Source: Pascua guehoae
Taxonomy: Eukaryota; Basidiomycota; Tremellomycetes; Trichosporonales; Trichosporonaceae
Direction of reading: 5' to 3'
DNA: 64,000 nucleotides
Assembly (NCBI GenBank): GCA_001600415.1
Contig: BCJX01000007.1
Location: 776,032 to 840,031 of the forward strand
Below the pieces are notes generated by a model. The model searched no databases. It had not been told where the DNA came from and saw nothing but the letters and a program-made list of their open reading frames with translations. Made by a program: the position numbers and the translations under genes. Shown in pieces: positions 1 through 12,009 of this stretch; within the stretch, counting starts at the first letter, position 1; the number at the start of each line of letters is the position of its first letter.

Positions 1-2073
1 GCGAATAGCTTTTCTTGTCATTTGACAGGATGTGCCACATTGCCTCTTTGCGCGTTGGTCAACTGCATGTGAGCGTTGACAACTAACGCAACATCCACAT
101 ACCGTCTTTAATCTTTCAGCCACCAACGACCTGCAAGATTCACAGCATGCAGGTCGAGTTTGCCCCTGTAAGATTCACAGCACGCAGTTCAAGTTCAACA
201 CGCCCCAGTCGAGACGAGATAGGAATGTGCTCCATGCGCCCCGCTGTTCAGCTAGGTCCAGAGTGGTTGGCCGCCTCGCTCCACGGGAACGAGAACAGCA
301 CACAACTCAACACGAGTGACACTTTGGCAACACAAGCCGCGGGGGATACTGCAGGGAGTGAATTCTCATCTGACCAAGTACCTCCCCGGGTGCAGTCCAC
401 GGACGAGGGGCAGAAAACAGAGTCTCCAGACGGTATCCGACCAGCACGACGATACACCTAAGCCCAAGCCCGAATCCAATACCAGGGACATCTGTAATAG
501 CACCACGAAGCCGCGCTATCCATATACCCAAAAGGCATCCTAAATACCGTCGAGAGGGCATCTCGGCGGATTCGCTTCCTGAACATGTCGCTGGGAACGC
601 GGCTGAGAGCGTGTCCTATTACAACATCTACATCCACAGTCGACAGTGCTGAGAGACATCCCAACATCATCGCCAACGTCGACTTGACCCCCGCCATACC
701 ACCCCGCACGCCCCGCACAGCACCACCCACGGCCGAACAGCCCACGCCACCTACGCTCCTCCTCGAGCTCAAAATCATCCCGTACGCCTCCCTCTTCTAA
801 ACTCCACAACCATAGACTCTGACCACACGCGTCGCCAATGCAATCCACACCTTGTCTGATTCAATTCATCCCAACTTACAAGGCCGTGCACCACCAGCTA
901 CGCGACCAGCGAGTTCTCCCCACGTCCATGTGGGGAGGCACATACAGGCGTGACCGCAAAGTATAGGGTACTGCCACGTTTGAGCTCCGCGCACGCACGC
1001 ACGTGTTAGTGCATGAAAATGTATGGACCTGCCGTGAGATTGTCGTCCTTGATGTGAACAGTATGGTGGATAGTGCAGTACAATTGCAGCCTCGAGCTCG
1101 ATATGGTACAAGTGACCCTGAGGCGTGCATGGCTTTTACTCGTACCGTCCGATTGACTTGGTGTCCTTGCTCGACATTGCATGCGACCGGGCACAATGTG
1201 GCAGTCTCATTTCTGGGCGTACCTGTATGTCCTCGCTCCCAGGTCAGGATGTACGAACCCGCCGTCGTCGGCGATATGGTGAGAACGACCCCCAGACATG
1301 ACTGGCCCGCTTGCACACTTGTCGAGTGGGCACGTTTTCCGCTTTCCGTTTCCACTTTCCCTTCACACTCCATCCTTCGAGGATGAATTTTACACCAGCC
1401 AGGTCGCGCACTGCCACAATCTCCACACACCGCACAGGGCTGTCCCACGCGTCTGCTATCCCCGTGCATTTGCCCCCCCGGCCACCTGACAGACGGGCGG
1501 GCTCCGCCTCCGCTCCCCTGGCCTTGGCGTCGTTGGAAGGGCATCCCGAGCTTGGCGGGTGTCGTTGGGAGGCAGTGGGAGCTTGGGTGCGAGAGGCAGA
1601 TGGGAGCACACGGCGGGGAGGCTATGTGAGTGGTCAGGCGCAAGGTCATGACAGAGTTGAGCTATTTATGGGGGATAGTGTGTTGTGTACGACGCCACGA
1701 TGCCACTCGGACGCCCGCTGTTAGTTATCGTCTGTAAGCAAGTCGACTTGGACAGCCGCACGACCTCTCAGTCGGCGGGGGGAGAACTGGCAATAGATGG
1801 CAGTCATGACCACCGTGGGCGCAGGCCACTGTGCTTTACGCTCAGCACCCGTCAACGCCACACTATACAACAGAGTCAGCATGTCAGTGTCGCCAGCAGC
1901 GGTCAATCGTCAAGGGAAGGGCACAGGTAGGCTCCCTCGGGGCCGACTTGCCGAGCTCGAGACAACGTGCGACTCGCGATTCGACTCGTTCAGGGCATGC
2001 CGGCCCTCGTTTCCCTTTCACGAAGCAAAAGGCAAAGGTCCAGGCATCGCATGCCTAGCCCATGCTCGTCGTC
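1..2073. other. No protein gene recognised
   Basis: Open frames of up to about 257 residues exist here on both strands. They overlap one another, lack recognisable domains and lack the splice-site pattern of the real genes in the window. The tRNA-Gly follows immediately. I see nothing else I can support apart from the short direct repeat at 131-196. The stretch 2145-2878 is likewise without a recognised gene. Confidence 0.4.
131..196. repeat. Two-copy direct repeat, period 35 bases
   Basis: Two near-identical copies start at 131 and 166. They share the core AAGATTCACAGCA followed by GCAG and differ at a few positions. They lie in a region where no gene is recognised. The function is unknown; this could simply be a local duplication. 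Confidence 0.6.
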
Positions 2074-2144
2074 TACATCGTAGGAGAGTCGAACTCCTGC
2101 CGCTACTATGGCAAAGTAGCATGATACCGTTTCACCAACGATGT
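2074..2144 (-). tRNA. tRNA-Gly (anticodon GCC)
   Basis: Read on the minus strand, the acceptor stem is ACATCGT pairing with ACGATGT. It is followed by a D-arm containing TGGTGAAACGGTATCA. The anticodon stem CTACT/AGTAG encloses the loop TTGCCAT, whose anticodon is GCC. The T-arm is AGGAG/CTCCT around TTCGACT, and the discriminator is A. The length is 71 nt with no intron, normal for tRNA-Gly. The downstream pol III terminator is weak (a run of four T on the minus strand near 2027-2030). Confidence 0.9.
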
Positions 2145-2878
2145 CGTCGAGACCACTGGCGACGACGACATGTCGGCCCGCGCCGTTGACCGGGTCCATG
2201 GGGAGGCTGCAAGCGGTTGGGTGTTGGGTGTTTCTCACACCGACTTGCCTACTCTCCTCGCGATTTCCTAGCTGCCCTTCCCTTGGTGCGGGGGTGGACC
2301 TCGGCAAGAGTGGGTTTGCCGCTACGTCGCCGTGTTAGTACGATGTAGCCATGCATGAGTGTCCGATTCGCGACAGAGCCCGACCAGGACCAGGTTTCAG
2401 TGCGTACGGTATTCAGTATCCAAGTCGCCTCCTGCTTGTGTGGCATTGGTCACATTGTCAGCAGATTGCCAGGTCGCCCACATCCCAGCTAATCTTCCCG
2501 ACGCGTTGCCTCGCGGAAATCCTTGACCCACGGCGCAAGTGACTTCATTCTGTGGTCCAGTCTCGGCGTGTCTCATACAGTTCGTTCGTTCGCCTCCTTT
2601 AGCAAGACTACTCACTCGGCTGGACCCCAATCATACAGTGCATGAGTGAGCGCCGTTACCGAGCTTGTGGATAGTGGTCGCACTGGATAAAATCCTTTCG
2701 ACCCCAGTGACGCGCCATTCCCTCCCTCAATAGTCTTCTTCAGCAGCCAAGCCCCCAGGGCGATCCAATTCTGCATCTGACCTGCCACTTGCTCCTCTTG
2801 ACACGTCAGTGGTCAGTGCTGGTGGACAGATTCAGACCGATGCAGTACTCTGCTGCATGCTCATGGGTGTATTTGGGT

Positions 2879-4528
2879 CTAGATCCGGATAGACTCTGCC
2901 TGTCAGTCCTGAGTCCTCCCTCCGTTTTACGATCTCCGTCGTGGACACACTCACCCGTCTTGACGACCTTCTGGAGGTCCTGCTCGACGCCCCACACGTG
3001 CGCGCGCAGGTCGAGGAGCTCGAGGTGGAGGCCGTCCTGTGTGTCAGCCACGCAAGATAAGATAGGAATGTGTGTCACGTGGAGTGGATCGGCGTGGTGG
3101 ATGACGTGCGACCACTGGCCACTGGGTTCTGTGATCTGGTATTGGGGTATGGAAGTCATATCCAGGACGTGCAAAGTCGAGTAATCAAGACGATCGAGGC
3201 TGTCTCTAGCCGTCTTTTACCTGCAAGCCCCCTTCCGTCACTGCACTTGGCCCAGCCAGATCCACACCAGTACAAAGCTTTCCATCCTGCCAGTGGATGA
3301 GCCTGCCAGCGGGGAACCCATGAGGATCGAAGCTCTCTCTTTCTCTCTCTTTCTCTCCCTTTCTCTCTCTTTCTCTCTCTCTGTGCATTCTCATCTCCCC
3401 CGCATCCACAGAGAGCCGTGTACATCAACGGGCTCTCCATCGACATGAGCATGCCTGTTCCCCAGCTCTCCCTTTTCGGCGTAGAGGGTTGAGAGTCGCT
3501 GCTCCCCTCCATTCAAGTGCAGCCCCCAGCTCCTCCCCCGTCCCCAACCACACCACCGCTGCCACCACCACCGACCCCACCCCACCACCACCGACCCCAC
3601 CCCACCACCACCGACCCCACCCCCCCACCCCACCCCGTCCTCGTAGCACTCACATAGACCTTCTTCATCTCGCCGCGGACCTTTTGGACGTCATCCTTGC
3701 CGGCCGCCTGGGCACGCAGGGCGGCCAGGTCCTTTTCGACCGTCTGCAGGCGGTCAAGGTGCGACGTGATGCGCTCCGTGCCCTGCTGGAGGTCGTTGAC
3801 GGATGCGAGCAGCAGGCCAGTCGCCACCTTTGTGTCCTGCTGGAGGTAGTAGAGGCCGAGCGCGGTCGCGGCCGAGAAGCCGACGAGCTGGGGTTAGTCG
3901 GTGCGATGGAGGTGGGAGGATCCGCTGTCCCCCGGGGGGGGGGGGGGGGGGAGGCTAAGGAGGAGACGAGGGGAGTAACCTCGAGCGGGCACCATTGTTT
4001 ACGTGGAGTCTTTCTGTGGCCATATCTAGCCGAGTCCGGCCCGAAGACTCGTGGCCAACGCTATACCACGGCGGACGCGATACTCACGAAACCGACAATA
4101 CTGCCCGTCAGCTCTGCCTGCCCTGCCTACAAACATCAGACTTACCCGCCACTGTAATTTGCGTCAAAGAGACATGGTCAGCACAACACTCCAGCAGGCT
4201 CGACTGTGGAGCCGCAGACGTGGGGACATGGAGAGCCGCCGACCAATACGACGCCCACGCTCGCTCCACGCCGCCGCACTCACCGGAACCCCCCAACGGG
4301 CTTCTGGACGGGCACAGTCCCGACCGTCCCGACGGGCTGCGCCGCCTGCGCCGGCTGGACGGGCTGGACAGGCTGGACAGGCTGGACGGGCTGGACGACG
4401 ACCTTTTCCGCGACGGGAGCGGGAGGCGGCGTGGGCGGGCCGGGGGCGACCGTCTCGGCGGCGGCGCGGGGCGTCGTGTGCAAGCGGCGCAGAGGGCGGG
4501 CGGCGCGGAGGACCGGGCGGAACGACAT
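2879..4528 (-). CDS. Mitochondrial membrane coiled-coil protein, conserved in fungi, unnamed
   Basis: Exons by splice motifs and phase: 4528-4284, 4151-4146 (6 nt), 4100-4088 (13 nt), 3887-3654, 3036-2955 and a short last exon. The first residues MSFRPVLRAARPLRRLHTTP form an arginine-rich mitochondrial presequence. A Pro/Gln/Val repeat and a glycine-rich hydrophobic segment (GGIVGFLVGFSAATALGLYY, about residues 82-101) follow, which looks like one membrane helix. The rest is coiled coil (LLLASVNDLQQGTERI and LELLDLRAHVWGVEQDL). I infer an inner- or outer-membrane anchored mitochondrial protein and do not recognise a named family. The micro-exons encode Arg-Gly-Gly and Ile-Val-Gly-Phe at the start of the membrane helix. 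The last exon is uncertain: two nested AG acceptors (after CTGACAG or CTGACAGGCAG) give different tails, ending at 2879 or 2832. Confidence 0.75.
3332..3382. repeat. CT-rich microsatellite tract
   Basis: About 50 bases of alternating CTCTCT and TTTC units on the plus strand. The tract lies in the 3654-3036 intron of the mitochondrial coiled-coil gene. It is a purine tract on the transcribed minus strand. Confidence 0.8.
3563..3640. repeat. 20-base C/A-rich tandem repeat in an intron
   Basis: Three to four copies of the unit CCACCACCACCGACCCCACC lie in tandem just downstream (in transcript order) of the 5' splice site at 3653-3654, inside the large intron of the mitochondrial coiled-coil gene. 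The last copy breaks down into a C-run. A separate run of 18 G lies at about 3927-3945 in the neighbouring intron. Confidence 0.8.
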
Positions 4529-5248
4529 GGTGCGTGAAAGCGGTGGATGAGAGAGTGGTGGTGGTTGGGTTGTGGGAGTCGGCCGGAATGCGGGGTTGTG
4601 GTTGGGCCGATGAAAGAGCGAGCCATGTGGCGGGTGGAGGGCGGAGAGGGTGGAGGGGATAGGGTGGAGGTTGGCGGTGGGAGGGTGGAAGTGGATGAGG
4701 CGTTGGTGGCCTGCTCGAGCTACTCGGGGTACCACGAGAGCGGCCTGGGATCAATTGCAGAGGCGAGATACGAAAGAGACACACAATAAATACATTGGCT
4801 GCTCGAGAGACAAGTGGTCGATACACTCATACACGAGTCGTCCAGAGATGAACGGCACGTCATAAGGGGGAGTGGCACGGTAGGAATTTCCATTGGGCTG
4901 CTCGGCTTGTGGCAAAGCTTGCAATGTGCATGGCGTACATGATTGTGTCCTAATACGCGTAGCTATGATATTCATCCTTCGATGTGCGTCGCAATCGCGC
5001 AATTGACCAGTTGAGAGTGGGTGGTATGGAGGACGAGTATCCGGTTGAGAGTGCTGGCAACCTCGCGAATTTGTGAGCTTATCAACAACAGCCCCTGCGC
5101 GAATGGGTTTGGTGCCTTTTCTGCGTGTCCCAAGACGCCCATCAATCGCTTGCGACCTGCCCGCCTCATCATCACACTTCGACGCCACTGAACCACGACA
5201 AAAGGCAGCCAGGCGGGACCGCACAAGAGCCTGTGCGGTTCAAATACT

Positions 5249-5329
5249 TCTCTGTTCGTATATCGGTTTAGTATGCTCGCTTGTCACTTGTGCCCGCGGG
5301 AGAGCGGAGTTCGACTCTCCGACAGAGAG
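5249..5329 (+). tRNA. tRNA-Asp (anticodon GTC) with an 8-nt intron
   Basis: Acceptor stem TCTCTGT pairs with ACAGAGA (5322-5328), with discriminator G. The D-arm contains CGTATATCGGTTTAGTA. The anticodon stem CTCGC/GCGGG encloses TTGTCA, then an insertion CTTGTGCC, then C. The insertion sits directly after position 37, the canonical tRNA intron site. The anticodon GTC is at 5283-5285. The T-arm is CGGAG/CTCCG around TTCGACT. A pol III terminator follows at 5336. Confidence 0.9.
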
Positions 5330-5335
5330 ATGCTC

Positions 5336-5340
5336 TTTTT
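5336..5340 (+). terminator. RNA polymerase III terminator of tRNA-Asp
   Basis: Run of five T starting seven bases after the tRNA 3' end, the usual signal for pol III termination. Confidence 0.75.
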
Positions 5341-5742
5341 CTTACTCCGCCGTGGCTCTGCGTCTCGCTACAAGTGGCTGGAGTGAACCAGTGGCTAGGG
5401 AGTCCTGGTGACGAGGCGGGGAGCGTCGAAGGTGCCACATTTGCTGATGGGGTGCCGATAATCAGGTTCATTTCCCGCCGTCTTCCATGTACAACCCTTC
5501 TACCTCTAACCTCGACCACTCCGTCACTCAGCCGGATGTCCGCCTCCATACCCGCTTCACCTCACCCTAGCCCGGCAAATGCTAAACCTTTCCCTTTTGC
5601 TCCTTGGAAGATGCTCCACACCTACATGTCAGTCACCTTCAGTCCCAAGCCACCAGACGTACCCGGGAAGAAGTGTCTTTCCATCGCTTGCCGTCTTGTT
5701 CGCCGTTGAACCAGGCTGCTCAGTCAGAATCGAGTACACGTG

Positions 5743-6799
5743 CTAACCCACCATGAAGAGCTGCGTCTCCAGTTCAAAGTGACGGGGGTTGACTGTTTCC
5801 CGATACTCGTTCAGGGTCCGGAATCTGATGCGCTCGTCGTCGACATCCTCGAAAAGCGCAGAGCCGAGGTTGCTGACAAAGTTGTCGATGGAAAACTGAA
5901 CGACGCCGTTCTTCTGCTGGGCCATGTCGGGAAAGTTGAGAACGGTGCACTGCGTGTCGACTGGGGGTTTGCGACGTGTTCCTGCATCGAGAATGTTGTA
6001 GACAAAGTCTGTAAGACGATACCACCACAGTCCCGGACGGTACGACAGGCCGCGGGCTTCACCATCGAAGATGGCAGAGTACGGCTGCGAGTCGTTGTTA
6101 AACACGCACACGACCTCGTTGGCCGTGCCCGTGAACACTTGACGAGAGTACTGAAACACCGGGCCAGTCTTGGGCGTGTAAAGAATGTTGATGACGAGCT
6201 TGTTTACGTGCTTGAACCTGATTTCACTGCCCATGGGATCGCCGGGTGGGTGCGGCGGGTGCAGGACGAGCGTCCCACTGAAGGCTTCGGGGGCACGGTA
6301 CTCGGTGCTGAAGACGCGGAGGGTGCCGTTGGAGCAAAAGTCGGGAGACAACGCGCGCTCAAGTGGGAGCTCCGACTCTGCCTCTATCGAGTTGAGGATA
6401 TCGACGACCTTGGAATGGGAAGTGATGAGCCCACTCAACTCTTGCTGTTGCTTGAGGTCTTCAGTACTCAGGTGCCTCCAGGCGGGCGGGAGAATGAAGG
6501 AGAGTTCTGGGACGTAGGGGGAGGCAAACTGCAAGCCCCTGCTGCCGACATGCTTTACTTGCACATGCGTACAGACTAGACGGTTGACGTAGTTGTGATA
6601 CTCGCGCGACGTGCGGCGGAAGGCCACCCAGCAATTGGGATGGGACAGGACGAGGTCGATGATGTGCGGGAACGCGCTGTGGTCGAGGACGCCTGGGGGA
6701 CGCATTTAGCTCGTGACCGAAGGTGAGAGAGGTCCAGAACTCACCTGGCTTTTCGGTATCGAGAGCTAAATGGGTAGAGGATAAGTCGTCGGGTGCCAT
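5743..6799 (-). CDS. F-box-like protein, conserved hypothetical
   Basis: Two exons: 6799-6745 (MAPDDLSSTHLALDTEKP) and 6692-5743, joined across a 52-base intron with donor GTGAGT and acceptor CCCCCAG. The joined protein has about 334 residues. Near the N-terminus, HSAFPHIIDLVLSH followed by CWVAFRRTSREYHNYVNRLV resembles the degenerate F-box helix pair seen in expanded fungal families. I infer a possible SCF-type adaptor role from this alone. The remainder has mixed alpha/beta character with no recognised repeat. The gene stands alone between the tRNA-Asp and a divergent plus-strand gene. The plus-strand open frame over the same bases is a shadow. Confidence 0.7.
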
Positions 6800-7281
6800 T
6801 GTTCAGATGAGCCGAGGGAGATGATGTTCAGATGAGCCGAGGGAGATAGGCGAGAGACGTGGTGGGGGTGCTGTGGATGTAGCGAGTAGTCGGCAAATCG
6901 TGTTCGTATGTGTGCGTGTGCCGGATTCAGGAAGAGATAGGTCGTAGTATCATCGTCTGTGTGTGACGAGCGGCAACTTTGAGATGCTCGGAGCAATGCT
7001 TGACAAGAAGGACATTCCCAAAGATAACGAGGGACGCGAGCTCAATCGATGCCCGAGGGTGGGCATGTGGGCAACCTCCATCTCGCAACCTGGTGCTCAT
7101 CAATAAAGTCGATCACGACGGACGATCGTGACGTCATCAAAGTAGCCTACCAGGCGGTGGCAATATTGGCAAGCCCAGGCACTGCCACTCCTTGCACAGC
7201 CGGACAACACCGCGCGCAGCCGCACATTGTGCTATCTTGAGACTGGTATTCAAACTCCTTGACAACTCACAGTTCATCCCC

Positions 7282-9226
7282 ATGTCCGACCTCAAACCTC
7301 CGCCGGCCCACCCGGGTAGGCGCTCCCCATCTCCGGCGCGCGCGTCGTCACCTGTACCTGTACCCGGCAAGCAAGCTACTCACCGCCGCCTCCCGCCGCG
7401 CCCCGATACATCCACACCGCCGCCGCCTCTCCCTTCGCAATCTCGCACACTGCCGCCACCGTTTGACCCGTCAATCCAGCGCGCGCCCTCCCCTGTGTCC
7501 TCTCTCGCGACACCCCTCGACCCAGACTCGTACATCCGCGACCCCCACAAGCTCATCGTGTACATTGTGCCCTTCCCCGCGCCCCTCCTCAACGTGGGCA
7601 AGGACGTTCCCCCGCCACCTCTCCGGTTCCTCCTCTACACCCCGCCACCGCCACCCCTTCTCAAACCCGTGGCGGAGACGGAAAAGGAGAAGGCAGCCCA
7701 GAAGGTCCAGCGCAAGTGGCAGGAAGAAGTACGCGCCGCACACACGTCGACGCACAAGGTCACTTCATGGGGTGGCATCCGCGCCAAAGTAACGCGTGGC
7801 GTGCACTGGGCCGTGGGGCATGTCACGTCGGCAGACCTCGACTTTCTGACGCGTGTTCCTGTCGATGGCGACCCGCACAGGGGTAGCGGACGTGCCACTC
7901 CTGGCCAGCTTGGCCAGCAGGGTAGTCAGACTAAGGCAGAGGCACAGGGCGCCCCCTCGACATCGGACCCTTTAGGCCACGCCCACGCAATCCATGCTCC
8001 GCCGTTTGAGATGGCCCAGCCCTCAGCCGACGATACGGCAGGTGACAAGGCGCACGAAGCGGCCCAGGAGAACGACAATGTTGCAGAGGTACCAGCACCC
8101 CCACCACCGTACTCTGACTCCGTCGGTGATGTAACCGCAACGATGGAGAAGTACACCATTGAGAACCCCCCGCCACTCCCCCCGCGGCACGCAGGCGGTG
8201 CTTCGAGCACTGCCAATCCCGCAGCCCCAGTCGACCAAGCTGTGCAGGCTGTTCAGGATACGCACACCAAGGAAGACGGCCTGGCGACGGCGGCACCCGC
8301 TGCCCCCGCCGACGACGACATCCTCGCCGACACCGACACGGCACCTACCCAGGCAACCGTCAAGCTCGAAGAGATGGTCCTCATCTACCCGCCGTCGATG
8401 CACATGACGCCCGAAGAGATCAAGGTCGAGTTTGTCAACTCGCTCATGCGCACAAAGTCCAAGGCACAGCGGGATGCCATTATCGCCACGGGCCTGCTCC
8501 CCGTCGCCACCGCGCTCGACTGGGCCCTGTGTTTTGTCGGATGGGTGTTTGGTGAGTCGTGCAGACTTTGTTGTTGGGAGTAAGGGTCCACATAGTGGCA
8601 GGACGTGCAATAACTTGGGACGTGCATCGTGGTATGTGCGTTTGCGGCTTGCCGCCACCCAGAACCTCTGTCACTTGTCCCTATTCTTACGTGAAACCCG
8701 AATAGTGATACAGCCTGTCCCCGCTTGGAACGGGCCCTGTGTTCATATGAAGCTTCTGCTCTCACTCCCAGACTATGCTAACTCCACAGGCGGTCTCCTC
8801 GAGGTCGACGCCGTCTGGGCCGCCGCCTCCTTCCGCGGCGCCAAAACTGCCCGCAGCGTGACGCGCCGCCTGGCCTCGACGAGTTCATCTGGCGACGCGG
8901 CCAACTCGTCTGACACGCTCCGCCTCACATTCACCGCCTCGCACCGCGCCGACCCGCTCCCGGCGTACCTGCGCGACCTGTGTGTTGGCGTCGACCACCG
9001 CCGCTTCGAGCCGGACGGCAGCCAACCGCCCACGGCTGCAGAGGTGCTTGACGCGGTCGGGTGGGAGGCGTCGGGAGCCTACGAGCGGCAGAACTGGGAA
9101 GACGAAAAGTGGGAGCGCGACCAGGTCGAGGCCGACCTCAAGACGACAATGGGCAAGGCGGCCAAGGCGTGGGCAAAGTGGTGTGAGCGGTACGAGAGGA
9201 ACCCGGAGAAGGCGATTAGGAGGTAG
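7282..9226 (+). CDS. Conserved fungal protein with proline-rich N-terminus, function unknown
   Basis: Two exons, 7282-8551 and 8790-9226, joined by a GTGAGT...CTAACTCCACAG intron of 238 bases; 568 residues. I chose the ATG at 7282 (MSDLKPPPAHPGRRSPSP) over an in-frame upstream ATG at 7192, because the upstream 30 residues look non-coding. Residues 1-100 are Pro/Ser-rich. A middle helix (EKEKAAQKVQRKWQEEV) and a C-terminal domain follow. The C-terminal domain contains YPPSMHMTPEEIKVEFVNSL, FVGWVFGGLLEVDAVW spanning the splice junction, and SFRGAKTARSVTRRL. That domain matches my memory of a widespread uncharacterised fungal family. The GWVFGGLLEVDAVWAAASF stretch is hydrophobic enough to be membrane-associated. 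No function can be assigned. Confidence 0.8.
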
Positions 9227-9569
9227 GGAGGTGTGGACGGTGCGTACGGATGCGCATAGAGATGGCTTGACGAGTGAACGACACGATACGAGCAGAGATA
9301 CAAGACACGGCGGTATGACCAAGATGGCGTATACCACATTCCCAGTAGCCCACCAGATACAGAGAAACCCACATGAACCATAACGGATCCCCACAGCATG
9401 CGATGCATGATGCTTGGGGCTTAGCTTCACCAGACGACCCAACCGACTCCACCAGACAACCAGCTGGGACCCATGCACGACAGCACGCAAGATGCCATTC
9501 CTACAGCCCATGAGATGAGACGCACCCCAGACCGAACTTATACCATGCGATGCACCATGCTAAAATTCC

Positions 9570-12009
9570 CTACAACGAGCCCACACCCGCCACCTGACCC
9601 AAGGGCCACTCGCGAATAATGTCGCGGTACCACAACGTGCCCCCATCACCGGGCCCAGCCTGGTCATCGCGCACGAGCCCGCCCCACGACGGCGGGCGCA
9701 TGGCGAGCATCTCGACGAGTTCGGACGCGAGGCCGATCGGGAGTCCCTCATGGGCTGCAATGTCGATGATACTGAGGCCCGTTTCCGTCTGGACCGGTTC
9801 CTGTGCCTCTTGTGGCTGATCTGGGTCGGTCGCATCTTGTGCTTGTGGATCTCGGGGTTCACCCGCCATGCGCGTCATCAAGCGGCCCAACAACGCGCCG
9901 GGCGCGTACGCGGGCGCATACAGCACCGTCAGGCCGCTGGGGAGGTCGAGCTTGTGGATAGCCGGCCGTGTATGTGCGGGCAGGAGAGGGAGGACCTGGA
10001 CGAGCGTCGCGGGCGGGAGGAGGGCGACGCCGCGCGCACGCATCCACAGACCCCACACTGTGTCGAGGCCAATCACGCCCTGGCCCGGACGCAGCATCAG
10101 GCCGTCTGGCGGTGCGGTCGGTGTGGATGCCGACGGTGACGCGGCGGTGCCAGACGGGCGGCCCGTGAGGATGGCGCCGAGCTCGCGCGCCAGGCCATCC
10201 AGGTACGCGCGTTCGTCGCGGACCATGTCCTGCGTCACGGCCGGGGCGGGGAGGCCGAGCTGGACGAGCGAGCTGCGGACCAGCGTCGCGTCCGTGTCGT
10301 TTGTGCCTGTGCCCCCCGTTGCGCTCAGTTTGGCGTTGAGCGATTGCGCGAGGCGCACCTGGGGTTAGCTGGTGCGTGGTTGGATGTAATGAGGGGGTGA
10401 AGAAGACGAGGTCAGAAACAGAGAAGGGTACTCGGATACGGGGGAATGAGAGTACCAGACGCAACTTTCGTCCACTGCCACTTCTGAAGTCGAAACGGCA
10501 GAGCAAGGAGCCAGCAGTACCTCACAGTGAGAGACGTAGATTGAAGTTACAGGCGATGTGCAGTCTGGCAACACAACGCCACCAGCTGGCTACGAGAGAT
10601 GCAAACCTCGCCTCAACAGACCGGTAGACACTCACCATCTCTCCCGCGCGGACCATCAGCACCTCGAGGTCACGGAACGCGTCCTGCATGCCCTCGTCCT
10701 TTGCGCGTGCCTCGAGCGAGATGGCGCGCATGATCGCCTCTACATTGTCAGCCACTCTCCTGCCTCTCCATCACCACTGCGCCCTCGTCCGTCTGCACCG
10801 TGACTCACCAATACCCGCACCCGTCTTCTCCTCACCATCCCTCCTCGCCACTGGGCCCTCTACGCGCTCCCACACCTTGTCGGACAAGACGCCCTTGAGG
10901 CGGCGGTACGCCTCCTTGTCCCCGCCCTTGCGGAACGAGAGGCGCACCGTATCCTGCTGCTTTCCCAGGACCTGTGGTGATTTTTTGCGGGGCAGGGCAG
11001 TGCCGCAAATCTCGCAGTGGGCGAGGCTCGGGTGGTTGAGGAATGTACATGCGGGGCAGGCCACTTGGGCATGGGACGAGGCGGGGCCGGCGTCACTGTC
11101 GGCATCCGTATCCGTCTCGGACACGAGGGGTGACCTGGCCACTGCCCCCGATGGTGCCGACGAACTAGCGGCAGCGAGACTGGCAGGCGTGGCCGCGCGA
11201 CTGGGCGGCGGCGACATGGTCCGGGACGTCGCGTACGCGACGCCGCAGAGCGCGCACTTTGTAGACGGCGACAGGCCAGAGGCCGGGGCGGGGTTGGCGT
11301 GCCCGCACACCCCGCACGACCATGTCGCTGGCGCCGGCGACGAGGGTGGCAGGAGGGCAGATACCGACGCCGACGCTGACCCGGGCGCAGAGGACGGGAC
11401 CGACGGAGATAGTGTCGATGTAGTTGGGCCAGGGCCAGAGAGGTCGGGCGCGCCGAGCGTCAGTGTAATCTTGGCACTGCTCCGCATGAACCCCGCGTAG
11501 AACTCGGTCTGGCGCACCGCGCTCAGCGGCGCCTGTAATGCTACCCCCACGTCGGGGACGATGAGGAGCCGGTGCGTCGTAATGTGCGCCGACGTGTTCT
11601 GGTACTCTGGGACCTTGGTGTTGCTGCTGTTAGCGCCGTGGCAGCGGGGGTATGTCTGGCCCGTCGGGCCTGGAGTCTGCGCCCGTCATATGCTTGATAT
11701 GGACAGCCCAGTCAACGTTCTCGAGCTCTCTTCTCTTCCGTGCTCCACAGAACACAACCTGCCGCTCACGAGACGCTCTCATCCGCCCACTTCAAATCAC
11801 ACGTCTACCAGTCCCACACGAGACACACCTCCAACCTCCCTCCTTCCTTCCCCACCACTCCAGCCCTTATCACAAACTCACCCTTCATACAACCCCACCC
11901 CTTCCCAACCTCCAATCCACGCCTCGCCCTCGCCGAGGCTCTCGGCCACACTCGGCCCAGACGGAACCCATGGTGACCATTGCGAGCTCAGCCCCTGGGG
12001 CAGAGACAT
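9570..12009 (-). CDS. VPS36: ESCRT-II subunit Vps36 (GLUE, two NZF fingers, EAP30 domain)
   Basis: Exons 12009-11882, 11626-10809, 10739-10636 and 10358-9570 give 612 residues, in phase throughout. The N-terminal GLUE/PH-like fold is built from GEAWIGGWEGVGLYEG, VPEYQNTSAHITTHRLLIV and RQTEFYAGFMRSSAKITLTL. Two Npl4-type zinc fingers follow, with cysteine pairs in WSCGVCGHANP...TKCALCGVAY and ACPACTFLNH...HCEICGTAL. The C-terminal half is the EAP30/Vps36 winged-helix region (EAIMRAISLEARAKDEGM onward). Vps36 recruits ESCRT-II to PI3P- and ubiquitin-bearing endosomes for multivesicular body sorting. The two fingers are retained inside the GLUE domain as in yeast; mammalian Vps36 lacks them. 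The donor of exon 1 and the acceptor of exon 2 agree in phase, so the start at 12009 is well supported. Confidence 0.93.

Noticed and set aside
876..1649. Minus-strand open frame of 257 residues at the left end
   Set aside because: No recognisable family, no splice-site context, overlapping frames of similar length on both strands, and codon use unlike the confirmed genes.
2789..3184. Plus-strand frame of 131 residues
   Set aside because: It overlaps the 3' exons of the minus-strand mitochondrial coiled-coil gene and has no supporting features.
5740..6579. Plus-strand open frame of 279 residues
   Set aside because: It is the antisense shadow of the F-box-like gene, whose two-exon structure is supported by splice motifs.
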